The notes under the pieces: model-generated
Seen by the model: the letters and a program-made list of their open reading frames with translations, nothing else
Told to the model about the DNA's origin: nothing
The model's database searches: none
Translations under genes and position numbers: made by a program
In this document: positions 1-10,119 of the stretch, in pieces
How positions within the stretch are numbered: the first letter of the stretch is position 1
How the letters are laid out: each line of letters starts with the position of its first letter
From: Phytophthora colocasiae
Lineage: Eukaryota > Oomycota > Peronosporomycetes > Peronosporales > Peronosporaceae
Assembly (NCBI GenBank): GCA_018806915.1
Contig: JAGKQI010000056.1
Location: 42,964 to 106,963, forward strand
Direction: 5' to 3'
Length of the DNA stretch: 64,000 nucleotides

Positions 1-1559
1 CGCCGAGCCGAAGACGTTCAAGATGCTGTGAGCGGCGAAGACCAAGTCCACTGGCGCAAGGCAGATCCGAAGCAGAACTCAAGTCGAGTGCGACTTCGTG
101 GAGTGTTTCGTGGCGCCAAATTACCGAACAACCAACGCGCGGTCGGAACCAGAGTGGAGTGTTCAAGATCAAGCCCAATAAAGCCGACGGGTCCATCCCG
201 AGAAGTACAGAGGCTCGACTTTCGTCGCCTGAAAGGATTTGTGCAGAAGTATGGCATCGACTACACCGAGACGTTTTCGCCGGTGGTCAAGTACGTCACG
301 CTGCGAATGATCATCGCTGTGGCCAAGTTCTTCAATTGGCCCCTCGACCAACTTGATGTTGTCACGGCGTTCCTGTACGGCTTGATGAAGGAGAGGTGTT
401 CTGCAGTGTTCCAGAAGGCGTGGAACTTGATGACGGCTACGACTGCGTGGAACTGCTCAAGGCGATCTACGGTCTCAAGCAAGCTTCTCGAGTGTGGAAT
501 GAGACTTTTGACGAGTATGTGCGCTCCATCAGTTTCGCGTTTCCGAGCTACGATCCGTGCCTCTACATCAAGATTGTCGATGGTGACTGCGTTCTGATGC
601 TGGTGTACGTCGACGATGTTTTGGTGACCGGAAGCTCTTCGACGATCATTGCTGAAGTCAGAAACGCTCAGGCACGATTCGAGATGACCGACAGCGGCAA
701 ATGTTCCTTCATTCTGGGGATTGAGGTGGTCGACAATGCGGATGGCAGTGTCACATTGAGTCCAAGCTCGCTACATCAACGACATCCTGGAGCGCTTTGG
801 CATACAGAACTGCAAACCTGCTGCCAGTCCAGTCGACCTCAGCATGAAGCTCGTTGCCAGTGACGTCTCGACCAAGTTGGATGCGCCGTTCCGCGAAGCT
901 GTCGGTGCTCTCATGCACTTGATGACGTCGACTCGCCCGGACATTGCTTTGCAGTTGGTTACGTTTCGCGCTTCATGGAGAATCCTCAAGTCGAGCACTG
1001 GATTGCAGTCAAGCGCATCTTCCGTTACCTCCAGGGCACCAAGTCGCATGGACTCCGTTTCGCCGACCAAGGAATCGACTTTCGTGGCTATTCGGATGCA
1101 GACTGGGCTGGTGACCACAGTGACCATAAGTCGACTTCGGGCTACCTGTTTCAAGTTCTTGGCGGACCTGTGTCGTGAGGATCAGAAGCAATCGAGTGTG
1201 TCTCTTTCCACGAGTGAAGCCGAGTACATTGCACTCAGTCTGGCAATCCAAGAAGGCAAGTGGGTGCACAAGCTTCTGTGTGAGATCCTTGACGCTGCAG
1301 GCGAAGACATCCCGGATCTGAAGATTTTCGAAGACAATCAGTCGTGCATCAAGATGACGAAGAACCCTGTGAACCATGGCCGCGCGAAGCACATCGACAT
1401 CAAGTACCACCACATCCGTGATGAAGTCAAGCGCGGTGAAGTGATCGTCAGTACTGCGAGACCACGACCATGCTGGCCGACATCTTGACCAAGGGACTCG
1501 GCGGACCTCGTCACAAGGACTTAACGACGGCTCTTGGCGTTCAAGGGTGTTCGCATTGA
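1..1559 (+). pseudogene. Copia-1 pol fragment: reverse transcriptase and RNase H
   Basis: This is the 3' part of a Ty1/Copia polyprotein, cut by the window start. It would copy element RNA into cDNA and remove the RNA strand. The reverse transcriptase begins in the YTETFSPVVKY block (about 260-300), and the catalytic YVDD is at 605-616. The RNase H part has the STSEAEYIAL block near 1210-1245 and the HIDIKYHHIRDE block near 1390-1425, and ends in a TGA at 1557-1559. The same sequence lies at 42142-43652 in better condition. Against that copy this one has several 1-2 nt indels, so no frame spans it. Family assignment is secure; activity is excluded. Confidence 0.9.
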
Positions 1560-1566
1560 GAGGGGC

Positions 1567-1848
1567 TGTTGCAGGTGATCCAATACGATCCCGCAATGAT
1601 TACGGTAAGATGTTTACGCCACCGATGATTAGACGAGTAGGATGATTGGACGAGTACAGAATGTTGGTGATTGGATGCACCAAATGATTGGATGCAGACC
1701 AGGTAGAGAAAACAGTGTAAGCTCATATCAATCAATCACTTCTGAATTTCCATTCTACCCCTCAAGTGACTTCCCTCGCCTCGGCCTCCTCGCCCCAAGC
1801 TTCGGCAGTCCTCCCCTCGCAAGACAACCTCTACCACGACCTTCTTCA
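1567..1848 (+). repeat. Copia-1 3' LTR
   Basis: The LTR starts TGTTGCAGG directly after the purine tract GAGGGGC that follows the pol stop, and ends CTTCTTCA, giving TG...CA ends. Both edges come from alignment with the second copy at 43660-43914: homology stops at the same TTCA in both, and different DNA follows. This copy carries about 25 extra bases near 1795-1820. The stretch GCTCATATCAATCAATCAC (near 1718) loosely resembles an oomycete initiator but is unproven. Confidence 0.8.
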
Positions 1849-1911
1849 TTGGTCGATCTTGAAGCAACAGTGGACTTGGTGAGCAGATTAGGTTTCAGCT
1901 TTGCTGATTCG
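1849..1911 (-). pseudogene. Inverted sliver of Gypsy-A gag (A0)
   Basis: These 63 bases match the + strand at 22244-22306, which is the antisense strand of gag in element A1. They lie in that antisense orientation directly before sense gag sequence starting at 1912. An inversion or template-switch junction therefore lies at about 1911, immediately next to the Copia-1 LTR. Confidence 0.7.
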
Positions 1912-3584
1912 GCTAGAGAGTTCGACCCTAACTCTCTATTTGACCTGGAACTGGAAGCGATCCAATCTGCGACCCATGATCTATTCGACTTCCTTAAGTT
2001 CCTGGTCGGCGAACGCCCACTGACGCCCGATCCAGGCTATCAGACCGGATCGTCATGCTACGCGTCAGCGACCTCAGAACCAGATTCCGACAGCCTGATA
2101 AGGCTGCAACGCATGTCGTTGGGCCCCTCCGGCGCCAAGTTCTTGAAATCGCGTATGAAGAAACAGGATGCACGATCAGTGGCTGCGAAGCTGAAGATGC
2201 CCGATCAGCAAGAAAACCGCTGGTCCCGACAGACCAGACTGCGCCGACGACTAATTCCACTGGATCGAGCAACAAGTTGGGCGACTACTTTCAAATGGCG
2301 ATGGATCGTTTCTTGAAAGAACGGAATCTCGCGACACTGATCGCCGATCAAAGGGAGTTAGATGTTGAAATGGAGTCCGTCACGGCCTCGGATCCGGATG
2401 CATGGGAATACGATCCGGACGATATGGGCATACCAAGTTCCGGGGGACAGATGTCGAGCCGAGCCACGATCGCATCCGCGGCGATCGGTCAAGGAGGATC
2501 GTCGATGATCCAGCGGGTCCGGATCTCAGCGATCTCGGATCTGAAAGATTTTGCGGGTAAAGATCTGGACGAAGATCGCGCTCGGGCCTGGATCAGTAAG
2601 GTCAAGTCAGCGTTCTAGCGCGATCAGGCTACGGAAGAAGAGAAATGCCTCACGTTTGCAGATCTGATGGTGGGACCGGCAAAGAACTGGTACAGGCAGC
2701 TCAGTCGAACGACGAAAACCAAGTGGGCAGATCTGTTGGACAGTTTCAGACCCAATATTGTGGGTTGGGTATGTCTGGTCGCGTGGCAATACTATCACGC
2801 TCGCAAGCGATCGGAAGAGACTCCTCTCGATTATCTCTACCGGCTCAACGTGGCGGCTTCGTGCTAGACAAAGATCAAGGATGGGAGCCATCAGGCCCGC
2901 CGGGAACATGTAGACCACTACATCAAGACATTGGGGGATCCGGAGTTAGCTGATCGGCTGACCCTACTCCGACTGCGTGACGTCGCGGAACTTGAGGAGG
3001 CACTTCGTGCCCGAGACCGGGCGAACAGCAGACCGCGTCTATCTGCGTTCGGCTCGACATACAGACCAAAGGCCCCAGCCAGCGCCCCGGCAGCACCCAC
3101 CCGAGCGGTGGTGCGGGCGATCCAAACCCAAGATCCGAGCTCGGAATCGCAAGAAATATCCGGATCGGACGGATCCGATTCTGAAGGTGATCTCCGGAGG
3201 ATATATCTGGCCGCGTCAGAAGACAAGCCGATCGGTACTGGGGGCGCTCCCCACCAACAGGATCAGCCGCGATCGCACACGAACTCGCAAGATTGAGGCA
3301 GGATCACGGATCACAGGGGATCAGATCACGATCGAGGTCGCTGTTCGCATTGTGGATCGCGGAAGCACACGGATCTGGACTGCTGGAGACGTTTAACCTG
3401 TGACAAATGCGGAAAGAGGGGCCACCCAACGGATCGCTGCTTATATACATGCCGTGGTTGCGGGGAGATCCATGAAGCTGGAGAATGCCCCATGGAAGAA
3501 TTTTACAACCAGATTTGCAAGTGGTACGATCCGACCCGACACGCCGGATTGTTCCCCGAGAAGGTGGAAAAGATGATAAACTAG
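1912..3584 (+). pseudogene. Gypsy-A0 gag fragment
   Basis: Capsid-type gag of the Gypsy-A family, sense strand, lacking its N-terminus. It matches A1 and A2 gag from the EFDPNSLFDLEL block (about 1918) through the SEETPLDYLYRL block (about 2810-2845). Next comes a zinc-knuckle region that begins CSHCGSRKHTDLDC (about 3343-3384). A TAG at 3582-3584 ends gag. Several indels and a stop near 2616 break the frame. The gene would bind and package element RNA. It is a relic of an element destroyed before or by the Gypsy-B1 insertion. Confidence 0.85.
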
Positions 3585-3846
3585 GACGCTCGCCGGGTTG
3601 GAAACCGGTACGAGCCGAGCGTTCTGAGTACTGCATCTATGCATATGTGAACAAGAAATCGAGAGATCAAGATAGGGAGAATTCGGATCTGCGCGGTAAT
3701 ACATGTAAGTTGCATTTGTAAACTGCTAAGATCGCGAGTCTTCCCCGGATCGATGAGTTCTCTCGATCTGGTGCGGAAGTGGCTTTGGACCTCAAGGAAG
3801 GAGAATCCAGGGGTTACTAGAAATACCGCCAAGCCAAGATCTCAGG
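3485..3846 (+). pseudogene. Gypsy-A0 pol start, truncated by Gypsy-B1
   Basis: Pol opens in the -1 frame relative to gag, overlapping the last 100 bases of gag, as in element A1. It carries the family block NKKSRDQDRENSDLRGNTC (about 3650-3705), then a TAA where other copies read through (3719-3721). The sequence stops at 3846 inside the segment leading to the protease; the next base is the first base of the Gypsy-B1 LTR. About 22 bases present in the other copies are missing just before the junction. Confidence 0.8.
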
Positions 3847-4306
3847 TGTAATGGGGTTACACGTACAAGTGGTAGTACCACTTGAAACTCTAACAGTTAG
3901 GATAACTGTTAGAGGTTGGAAATGGGCCTCAGACCTTGGTGTGCTGTACACACCAAAGGATACATGGGCGAACCACATTATTGAGTGGTTCGTGTGCATT
4001 TGTGCATATTATTGGTAGAAAGTAATGGATTTCTACCAATCACTGAGCAGAGTTTCTGCCAACCACACGTTGGCAGACCCTTTAGAAATAGATAATAAAC
4101 AGTTTTAGGAGGTCCATAATTGGCTTATGCCAAATTCAATAACAGTTCTCATTTTACGGTATTTTGCAGTTTAATTTAGTTATATTTGATTTAATTATAC
4201 TTATTTAAATAAGTATACTTAAATTAAGTCTATTCTAATTGCACGCTTCCTCATATACGTAAGCGCACGTGTACGCCATCTAATAGGTCTAGGTAGACCC
4301 ATTACA
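3847..4306 (+). repeat. Gypsy-B1 5' LTR
   Basis: The LTR begins TGTAATGGG and ends CCCATTACA, a perfect 9-bp terminal inverted repeat. The first 280 bases match the truncated 3' LTR at 25575-25855. It is itself a row of hairpins, for example CTCTAACAGTTA/TAACTGTTAGAG, CGAACCAC/GTGGTTCG and CTGCCAAC/GTTGGCAG. The last 170 bases are AT-rich. Confidence 0.88.
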
Positions 4307-4308
4307 CC

Positions 4309-4326
4309 TGGTAGCACTTAGTAGTC
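4309..4326 (+). other. Gypsy-B1 primer-binding site
   Basis: Two bases after the LTR lies TGGTAGCACTTAGTAGTC. TGG as the complement of a tRNA CCA end, at this spacing, is the expected minus-strand primer site. It differs from the site shared by Gypsy-A and Gypsy-C, so this family uses another tRNA, which I cannot identify. Confidence 0.6.
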
Positions 4327-4355
4327 CGTCCCACGACCGACTGCAGTTTGTTCGT

Positions 4356-5338
4356 ATGGAGTCATACGAACGCGGGGTAGAGAACTCCCCAATGGATGAG
4401 GGATCCACTGGGACCCCACACATGTCCGTGACGCGCACGGACTGTGCCCACCTGTCGGACCCAGAGTGGGAAGCTCTCCAAAGACTTTCACAAGTCATTG
4501 GAGAGGCAGCAGTAGCGACGATGCTTTGCACGCTATCGCCGACAGAGCAACACGGTGTTGCTCTGGGGTACATTGTTAAGGAGCAACGAGATGTTGCTGC
4601 CTCGGTGGCTTCCCCTAAGCCACGCGTGGAGTCGTTGAAACTCCACGTGAGTACCTACACGGGGAAGGAGGACGAGACCCTCCTTCGTTGGCTTGTCGAA
4701 CTTGACACAGCCGTTGCGGCTCGACGTATCGTCGATCCGATGTCGAAGGTCGCGTTCGCCATGTCATGTCTTGGCGGACGTGCGAGGAGTTGGGCCTATG
4801 GGCGCCGACTCTCGGATCCTACGTGCTTCGGCACGTACGAGGTGTTCAAAGAGGAGCTCAAGCTTGCGTTTGAGCCCCGAAGAACGAGTTCAGATCGAGG
4901 CGGAGTTTCTTGATCTGCAGCAGGGCAAGGATGATGTCCACACCTTTGCCCAGCGTGCTCGATACCAGTATCGAACATAGTGGCCAACCCGATCGACGAG
5001 GCGACCAAGGTCGTCACGTTCATGAAGGACTAAGAGATGGTCCCGTCGAAACATACCTCTTCCGAGAGTATCCGAATACTCTCGAGGAAGCGATCAGCCT
5101 TGCGATGCAAGAGGAGTTTAGCCGGCGTCAAGCTAAACTCCATGCGAACGCGCCGAAGCCGGCGCGTCCTGTTGTGAAGACGGGAGGTCCGGAACCTATG
5201 GACCTCTCGAGTGCTACGACTGCTGGTCAACAGCAGCGTAGGAACAGCAAGGTTCGATGTTACAAGTGTAGTAACATCGGTCACTATGCACGCGAGTGCA
5301 TGGCGGGCGGGCGTTCAAAAAACGCCAAGGACCAGTAG
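4356..5338 (+). pseudogene. Gypsy-B1 gag
   Basis: Gag polyprotein starting at ATG 4356, 50 bases after the primer site. It has a capsid-like helical region (residues about 85-175) and ends in one CCHC zinc knuckle, CYKCSNIGHYAREC, at about 5258-5299, followed by a TAG at 5336-5338. The family packages genomic RNA. Two frameshifts (near 4880 and near 4975-5000) break it into three frames. Base choice follows the hairpin pattern: GAGAGTAT/ATACTCTC at 5064-5083 and GGAGTTTAGC/GCTAAACTCC near 5113-5141 lie inside the coding sequence. Confidence 0.88.
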
Positions 5339-5895
5339 GCGCGGGGCGTCTTACTGGTGATGCAGTCTCGCGTGTCGAGCTTGGACACGCGACAATGACG
5401 ACTGCTGCCCCCAGCGAGAAATTTTCTCGCTGTAAGCTGCAAGATGACAAGCCAAACCTTGTCATCCTGAACGTAATGTCGAAGAGAGTTAACTCTCTTC
5501 GTGCCCTAGTGGACTCGGGCGCGTCGAACAACTTTGTTCGACAGGAAAGTCTTCGTAGGCTAGACTTCGAAGAGGCCGACAAGCCTCGCGGCGTGTTGGA
5601 GGTGCGGTTGGCAACAGGTGCCACCGTGAGGACTGAGAAGCGCGTAGTCCGTGTGCGCTTCTCTTACAAACGAAGGACGTTTGTAGAAGATCTTATCGTC
5701 TTGGATCTAGACGATAAGTTCGACATGGTATTAGGCAGGTACGCTTCAACAACACATGCGCGACAGAGAGCGATGGCCCTGTCAGTGCTGCACATGCACC
5801 GGCCGGTGCATGTGAATCCCCAGTTGAGGCAGCAGCGGCCGCCGCTGCCTCCGATCGCCGCCGGCGACCTTCAACGACTCCGGGAGTCGTTGTGA
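5296..5895 (+). CDS. Gypsy-B1 aspartic protease region
   Basis: An open frame of 199 codons overlaps the end of gag. The retroviral-type protease active site is the DSGAS block (about 5512-5526), followed by the hydrophobic stretch ending DMVLG (about 5724-5740). Normally that motif continues into a Pro-Trp-Leu type sequence; here a short deletion joins it to a later part, so the enzyme is probably damaged. It would cleave Gag and Pol. The tail holds long palindromes: CACATGCACCGG/CCGGTGCATGTG at 5791-5814 (perfect, no loop) and CAACGACTC/GAGTCGTTG at 5872-5892. Confidence 0.8.
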   Translation: MHGGRAFKKRQGPVGAGRLTGDAVSRVELGHATMTTAAPSEKFSRCKLQDDKPNLVILNVMSKRVNSLRALVDSGASNNFVRQESLRRLDFEEADKPRGVLEVRLATGATVRTEKRVVRVRFSYKRRTFVEDLIVLDLDDKFDMVLGRYASTTHARQRAMALSVLHMHRPVHVNPQLRQQRPPLPPIAAGDLQRLRESL

Positions 5896-6852
5896 GAAAA
5901 TGTGTGTCGACTCAGAAATCTGAGCCGAAGGGTCGCGGTCACATGAGTGATGGTCAGGTGAATGTGAATCACCTGACGCGTAAACATCTGAATGATGTTT
6001 GTCACATGAGTGATGGTCAGGTGAATGCGATTCACCTGAGAGAAGGTATTATACCGGTATTACCGGTATCCTGGAGGTACTTCAAGGCCCAAGGGTCGCG
6101 CCGACGACGCCGCGTCAACTCTGGGAGTTGACGAAGCAAATAATATTCGGGGAACCGAAAGGCGTGCGTCAGCTCTGGGAGCTGACGCCACTGGCGCGTC
6201 GCTGCTAGTACTGGGAACTAGCGATCGTGCATCAGCTCCGGGAGCTGATGATGTGTGTACAAGCGAACGTTCGCTGCTAGGTCCGGGAACTAGCGTTCGT
6301 GCGTCAGCTCTGGGAGCTGACGATATGTGTGCTACAAGCGAGCAATCACTTCAGCGCAGGAAGCTGGCGAGAGCACGTCGACTCCGGGAGTCGACGATGC
6401 GGTTGCTTCATCCGCTCCGGGAGTGGATGAAGGCGCAGCGGTTCAGGGAACCGACTGCGCGGCAGGAGGTGCTGGCGGTTGCAAACGCCCAGCACCCGAA
6501 CAACCTGCGTGCTCACGTGCAGCAGCGCTGCACGCGATGAGCGGCACTCAAGCCGGGCTTGATAGTGCGAGTCAGCGGAAGGAATCCGCTGACGATTGCG
6601 ATAACGTCCCGTCCAAGGTGCGATGCCTTGGACGTGGAGCACCTGGAGCCGGGCTCCATGGAAGACCTTCGCGGCGCAAGCTCAGGGAGCTGCGCGAGTC
6701 TCAGTCCGGGACTGAGACGGGTGTATCTGCAGTGCAGACACCGAGTATCGAGACGTTGAACGTCTTGACACGTACTGGTACTGGGTTACAGTACCAGAGG
6801 ATGCGGTTGGAGAATCCGCCGACGTGTGCGTCGGCGTTGACCACTTCCAACG
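5896..6852 (+). repeat. Hairpin-rich linker between protease and RT of Gypsy-B1
   Basis: No recognisable domain lies here. It holds two copies of a direct repeat, TCACATGAGTGATGGTCAGG (5939 and 6002), then at least eight hairpins whose centres resemble CTCYGGGAG: 6113-6133, 6166-6188, 6204-6222, 6230-6250, 6276-6294, 6301-6322, 6376-6396 and 6408-6430. Stems are 6-9 bp and differ from hairpin to hairpin while the centre stays similar. Short open frames on the + strand are probably remnants of a low-complexity Pol linker. Confidence 0.75.
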
Positions 6853-8725
6853 ATGAGTTGGAAGCGCTTCGCGCAGGACTTGTACGATGGACGCATCGAA
6901 CAAATTTGCATTCTCTCGGATATCGAGAGAGTGGATCGCGAAGCCGAAGAGCTGAAGCAGCTCGTCGTCGATGGGATCACTGAGGGTGATGACTCCTCAG
7001 TGCGAAGACTAAACAGCGCTTCGAAGAGCAGAGTTGGGACTCGTTGAGGTCGAGTCCCTACTACGAAGTTCTGCGGGAGTACAAGGATGTACTCCCGGAC
7101 GAGATTCCTTCGGAGCTTCCGAAGGATAAGGGCGTACAGCACGAGATTGATCTCGTGCCGGGCACGAAGTACTGTGTTACACGGCAGTGGCCACTGCCGC
7201 GTGAACAAGTGCAAGCGATCGACGACTTCTTTGAAAGTCGTCGTCTTGCAGGTCAAGTGCGGGAGTCAAAGTCCCCGCACAGTGCTCCAACGTTCTGTGT
7301 GAAGAAACCACAGGGCGGCTGGCGCATCGTTCATGCGTATAACGAGCTGAACGATGCGACGATACCGGCGCAGACGCCGATACCGCGAAAAGATGTTATC
7401 ATCGATTCGATGGCCTTGAGCACTATCTTCAGTGCTCTAGATCTGCGTGATGGATTCTATCAGATCCTCATGCGTGAGAGGGACATCCCTCTCACTGCGG
7501 TAAGCACTCCAAGCGGTATGCTTTGGGAGTGGCTCGTAATGCCACAGGGGCTTAAGAACGCCCCTGCAACGTTTAATAGATGCGTGACACATCTATTGCG
7601 CTCGGTGCGCGACTTCGCACCGAGTTACTTCGACGACGTGTTCGTCCACAGCCGGGCTGTGAGCGGGAAGACGGACATTGAGATGCACAAGGTGCATCTC
7701 CGGAAGCTACTAGAGCTTATGAGGAAACATAAGCTCTATGCGAACCTGAAGAAGTGTATCTTCGGGGCAAGCGAGATACCTGTGCTGGGGTGTCTCGTGG
7801 GGAAAGACGGCGTGCGCCCTGACCCAGAGAAGGTCAGAGTGATCAATGAATGGCCCACGCCATCCAATGCGAAGGAACTGAGGCAGTTCCTTGGTCTTGC
7901 CACGTACTTGTGTAAGTACGTGGAGAACTACGCGGGCAAGATTCGCCCGTTGTCACAGCTTCTTAGGAAAGAAGCTGAGTGGATTTGGACGACCGAGTGC
8001 GAGGAGGCATTCGGTGCAGTAAAGCAGGGCTTGACTGAAGCGCCGATCTTGGCCGTGGCGGACCAAGATCGTCCATTCCACGTAGTGTGCGATGCATCCG
8101 ACTTTGCAATCGGATGTGCATTGATGCAACACGATCACGAAGGGCGTGATCGTGTAGTCTACTATCAATCGCGTCAGCTGAAGCCAGCTGAGCGTAACTA
8201 TCCCGTACATGACAAGGAGCTCCTTGCCATGAAGTATGCACTCGCAAAGTTCCGAGTGTATCTACTTAAGAGTAGACCGTTCGTGGTCTATACAGACCAC
8301 GCATCATTGCGTACGGCGATTAAGTCGCTGCACATCTCGCAACGTATGGCGAGATGGTTGTCCTTCTTCGCGGAGTACAACTTCCGGGTGGAGTACAAAC
8401 CCGGAAGACTCAATGTAGTGGCCGACGCGTTATCGCGTCGACCTGACTATGCGGAGACGGTCGACGCCAACTGCGTTGGCGTCGTGAGGACAAGTGTGCC
8501 GTCGTCAACGTTGATTGACGACGTGAAGAACGCGTATGCAAGGGATGCAGACGCGAAGGGGCTGCTGGAGTTCCTCGCAGCACCTTCCGACGTGGCACGT
8601 CGGAAGCTAACCCCTCATCTTCGAGCTCGTGTACACCGCTATCGTGTACACGAAGGCCTACTGTTGTACAGTGCAGTAGACGACAATGCGGATCGCATTG
8701 CCGTTCCGCATGATACCTCCGGTTG
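6853..8725 (+). CDS. Gypsy-B1 reverse transcriptase and RNase H
   Basis: The long frame 7044-8726 (560 codons) holds a Ty3/Gypsy reverse transcriptase: start block QHEIDLVPG, the GLKNAPATF block, the catalytic FDD of SYFDDVFV (about 7624-7647) and the thumb block RQFLGLATYL. RNase H follows, with DASDFAIGCAL (about 8091), the DKELLAM block, TDHASL, and VVADALSRR near 8416-8443. Only one RNase H is present, unlike Gypsy-A and -C. In-frame sequence from 6853 lies just upstream but is displaced by a frameshift near 7040. A 1-nt shift near 8715 separates it from integrase. Its codons form perfect hairpins, e.g. 7900-7923, 7601-7624 and 8584-8606. Confidence 0.93.
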
Positions 8726-10119
8726 AGGATCATGTTCGAGTATCACGATGCCCCTACGGCAGGGCATCCGGGTCGTGAGAAGACGTACACTCTTCTCACG
8801 CGTGACTTCTACTGGCACCACCAGTACAAGTGGGTGCGCAAGTACGTACGTGCTTGCGAGGTTTGTCAACGCGTGAAGCCTGCGCAGTTCTCGCAGGCTC
8901 CTCTTCAATCACTACCGACTCCGTCGGAGTGTTAACAGTCCATGTCCATGGACTTTGTCTTCGGTCTTCCGCCTGACAGCAAGCGGAGGACGGGCATCGT
9001 TGTCTTTGTGGACCGATTCAGCAAGATGGTCCATCTTGCTGCCGTCCCGGCTACTGTTACAGCCGCGCAGACTGCGCGACTGTTTGTTGACATGGTGTTC
9101 AAACACCATGGCATGCCGCTCGACATTGTGTCGGACCGTGATCCACGCTTCACAGCGCGGTTCTGGCAAGAAGTGTTTACACTTCTTGGTTCACAGTTAT
9201 CAATGTCGACTGCGGATCATCTGCAGACGGACGGACAGACCGAACGTGTCAACCGTGTATTGGGTGACACGTTGAAGAGCTACGCTCACTCGTTCCCGCA
9301 TTGGAGCGAGTGCTTGCCGATGGCAGAGTTTGCCATCAACAACTCGGTGCATGCCTCGACAGGGCATACACCGTTCTACGTGAACGCCATGAGGCATCCA
9401 CGATTGCCGAGCATGCTCGGCGGGGTAGCTTCCTCCTTAAGTGGGGGAGGATCTACGGTTGCGTCCGAACAACCGCAGAATGCAACTGATAGCAGCACAC
9501 TATCAGCTGCGGTGACGCGTGCGACGTCTCGTTCGAGCAGGAACGAGCGCGCGATGTCTGTGAAGGGCACAGACATGAGAGATGATAGCGAGCAGGCAGG
9601 GCCTGCTGCTGACAAGGGCGACAAACTGATAGAAGTCAGCTCGAGTGCGCTAGACTTTGTCCAGCGAAGACAAGCCGTCATACGGTTTGTCCAGGATGCT
9701 ATCGCAGCTTCTGTCGATCGACAGAAGCTGAACGCTGATACTGTTGGTAGAGGCAACACAAATGAACTCGAAAAGGGTTCATTAGTTTGTTAGCTACACA
9801 AAACCTACCTAGACATGCAGTGTCTGACTTTGGAGCAAGCAAGCTTGCTCCAAGATTTATTGGGCCGTTCAAAGTACTTGAACGGCATGGTAACGCGTAC
9901 CGGCTGGACATACCGTCCAGCATGAGGCTCCACCCGACCTTCTACGTCGGGCGGTTGAAGCCGTACGTGCAGCACGGACTACCTAGGGCTGGTAGTCCGA
10001 CTGAGGAGTGCGAGAGGCCTGGAAGGCCTTCTCGAGACCGTCGACACGGTCGATCAACCGGTTCACTCTCGTCCCAAGACCGGACGAGAGGTTCGAGGCA
10101 CTCTGAGCTGCCTCGCAGA
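8723..10119 (+). pseudogene. Gypsy-B1 integrase, cut by Gypsy-A1
   Basis: Integrase inserts element cDNA. The zinc-binding domain has the HPGREKT and CEVCQRVK blocks (about 8764-8875). A TAA at 8933-8935 replaces a conserved Trp codon. The catalytic core follows in the same frame: Asp in MDFVFGLP (about 8947), Asp in SDRDPRF (about 9130), Glu in DGQTERVNR (about 9229). A 1-nt loss near 9785 shifts the frame into the GPF module (FIGPFKVLERHG, about 9859-9894) and the HPTFYVGRLKPY block (about 9931-9966). The gene is cut at 10119 by Gypsy-A1 and resumes at 24076. Confidence 0.9.
10116..10119. other. Target-site duplication CAGA (left) of Gypsy-A1
   Basis: CAGA at 10116-10119 directly precedes the element end TGTGGTGG. 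The same CAGA follows the other end at 24076-24079. Removing the element and one CAGA rejoins Gypsy-B1 sequence. The length equals the 4-bp duplication of Gypsy-A2. Confidence 0.85.

Noticed and set aside
5296..9793. Hairpins in Gypsy-B as transcription terminators or tRNA-like genes
   Set aside because: They occur without pause throughout coding DNA, lack U tracts, and no cloverleaf or tRNA consensus box is visible.
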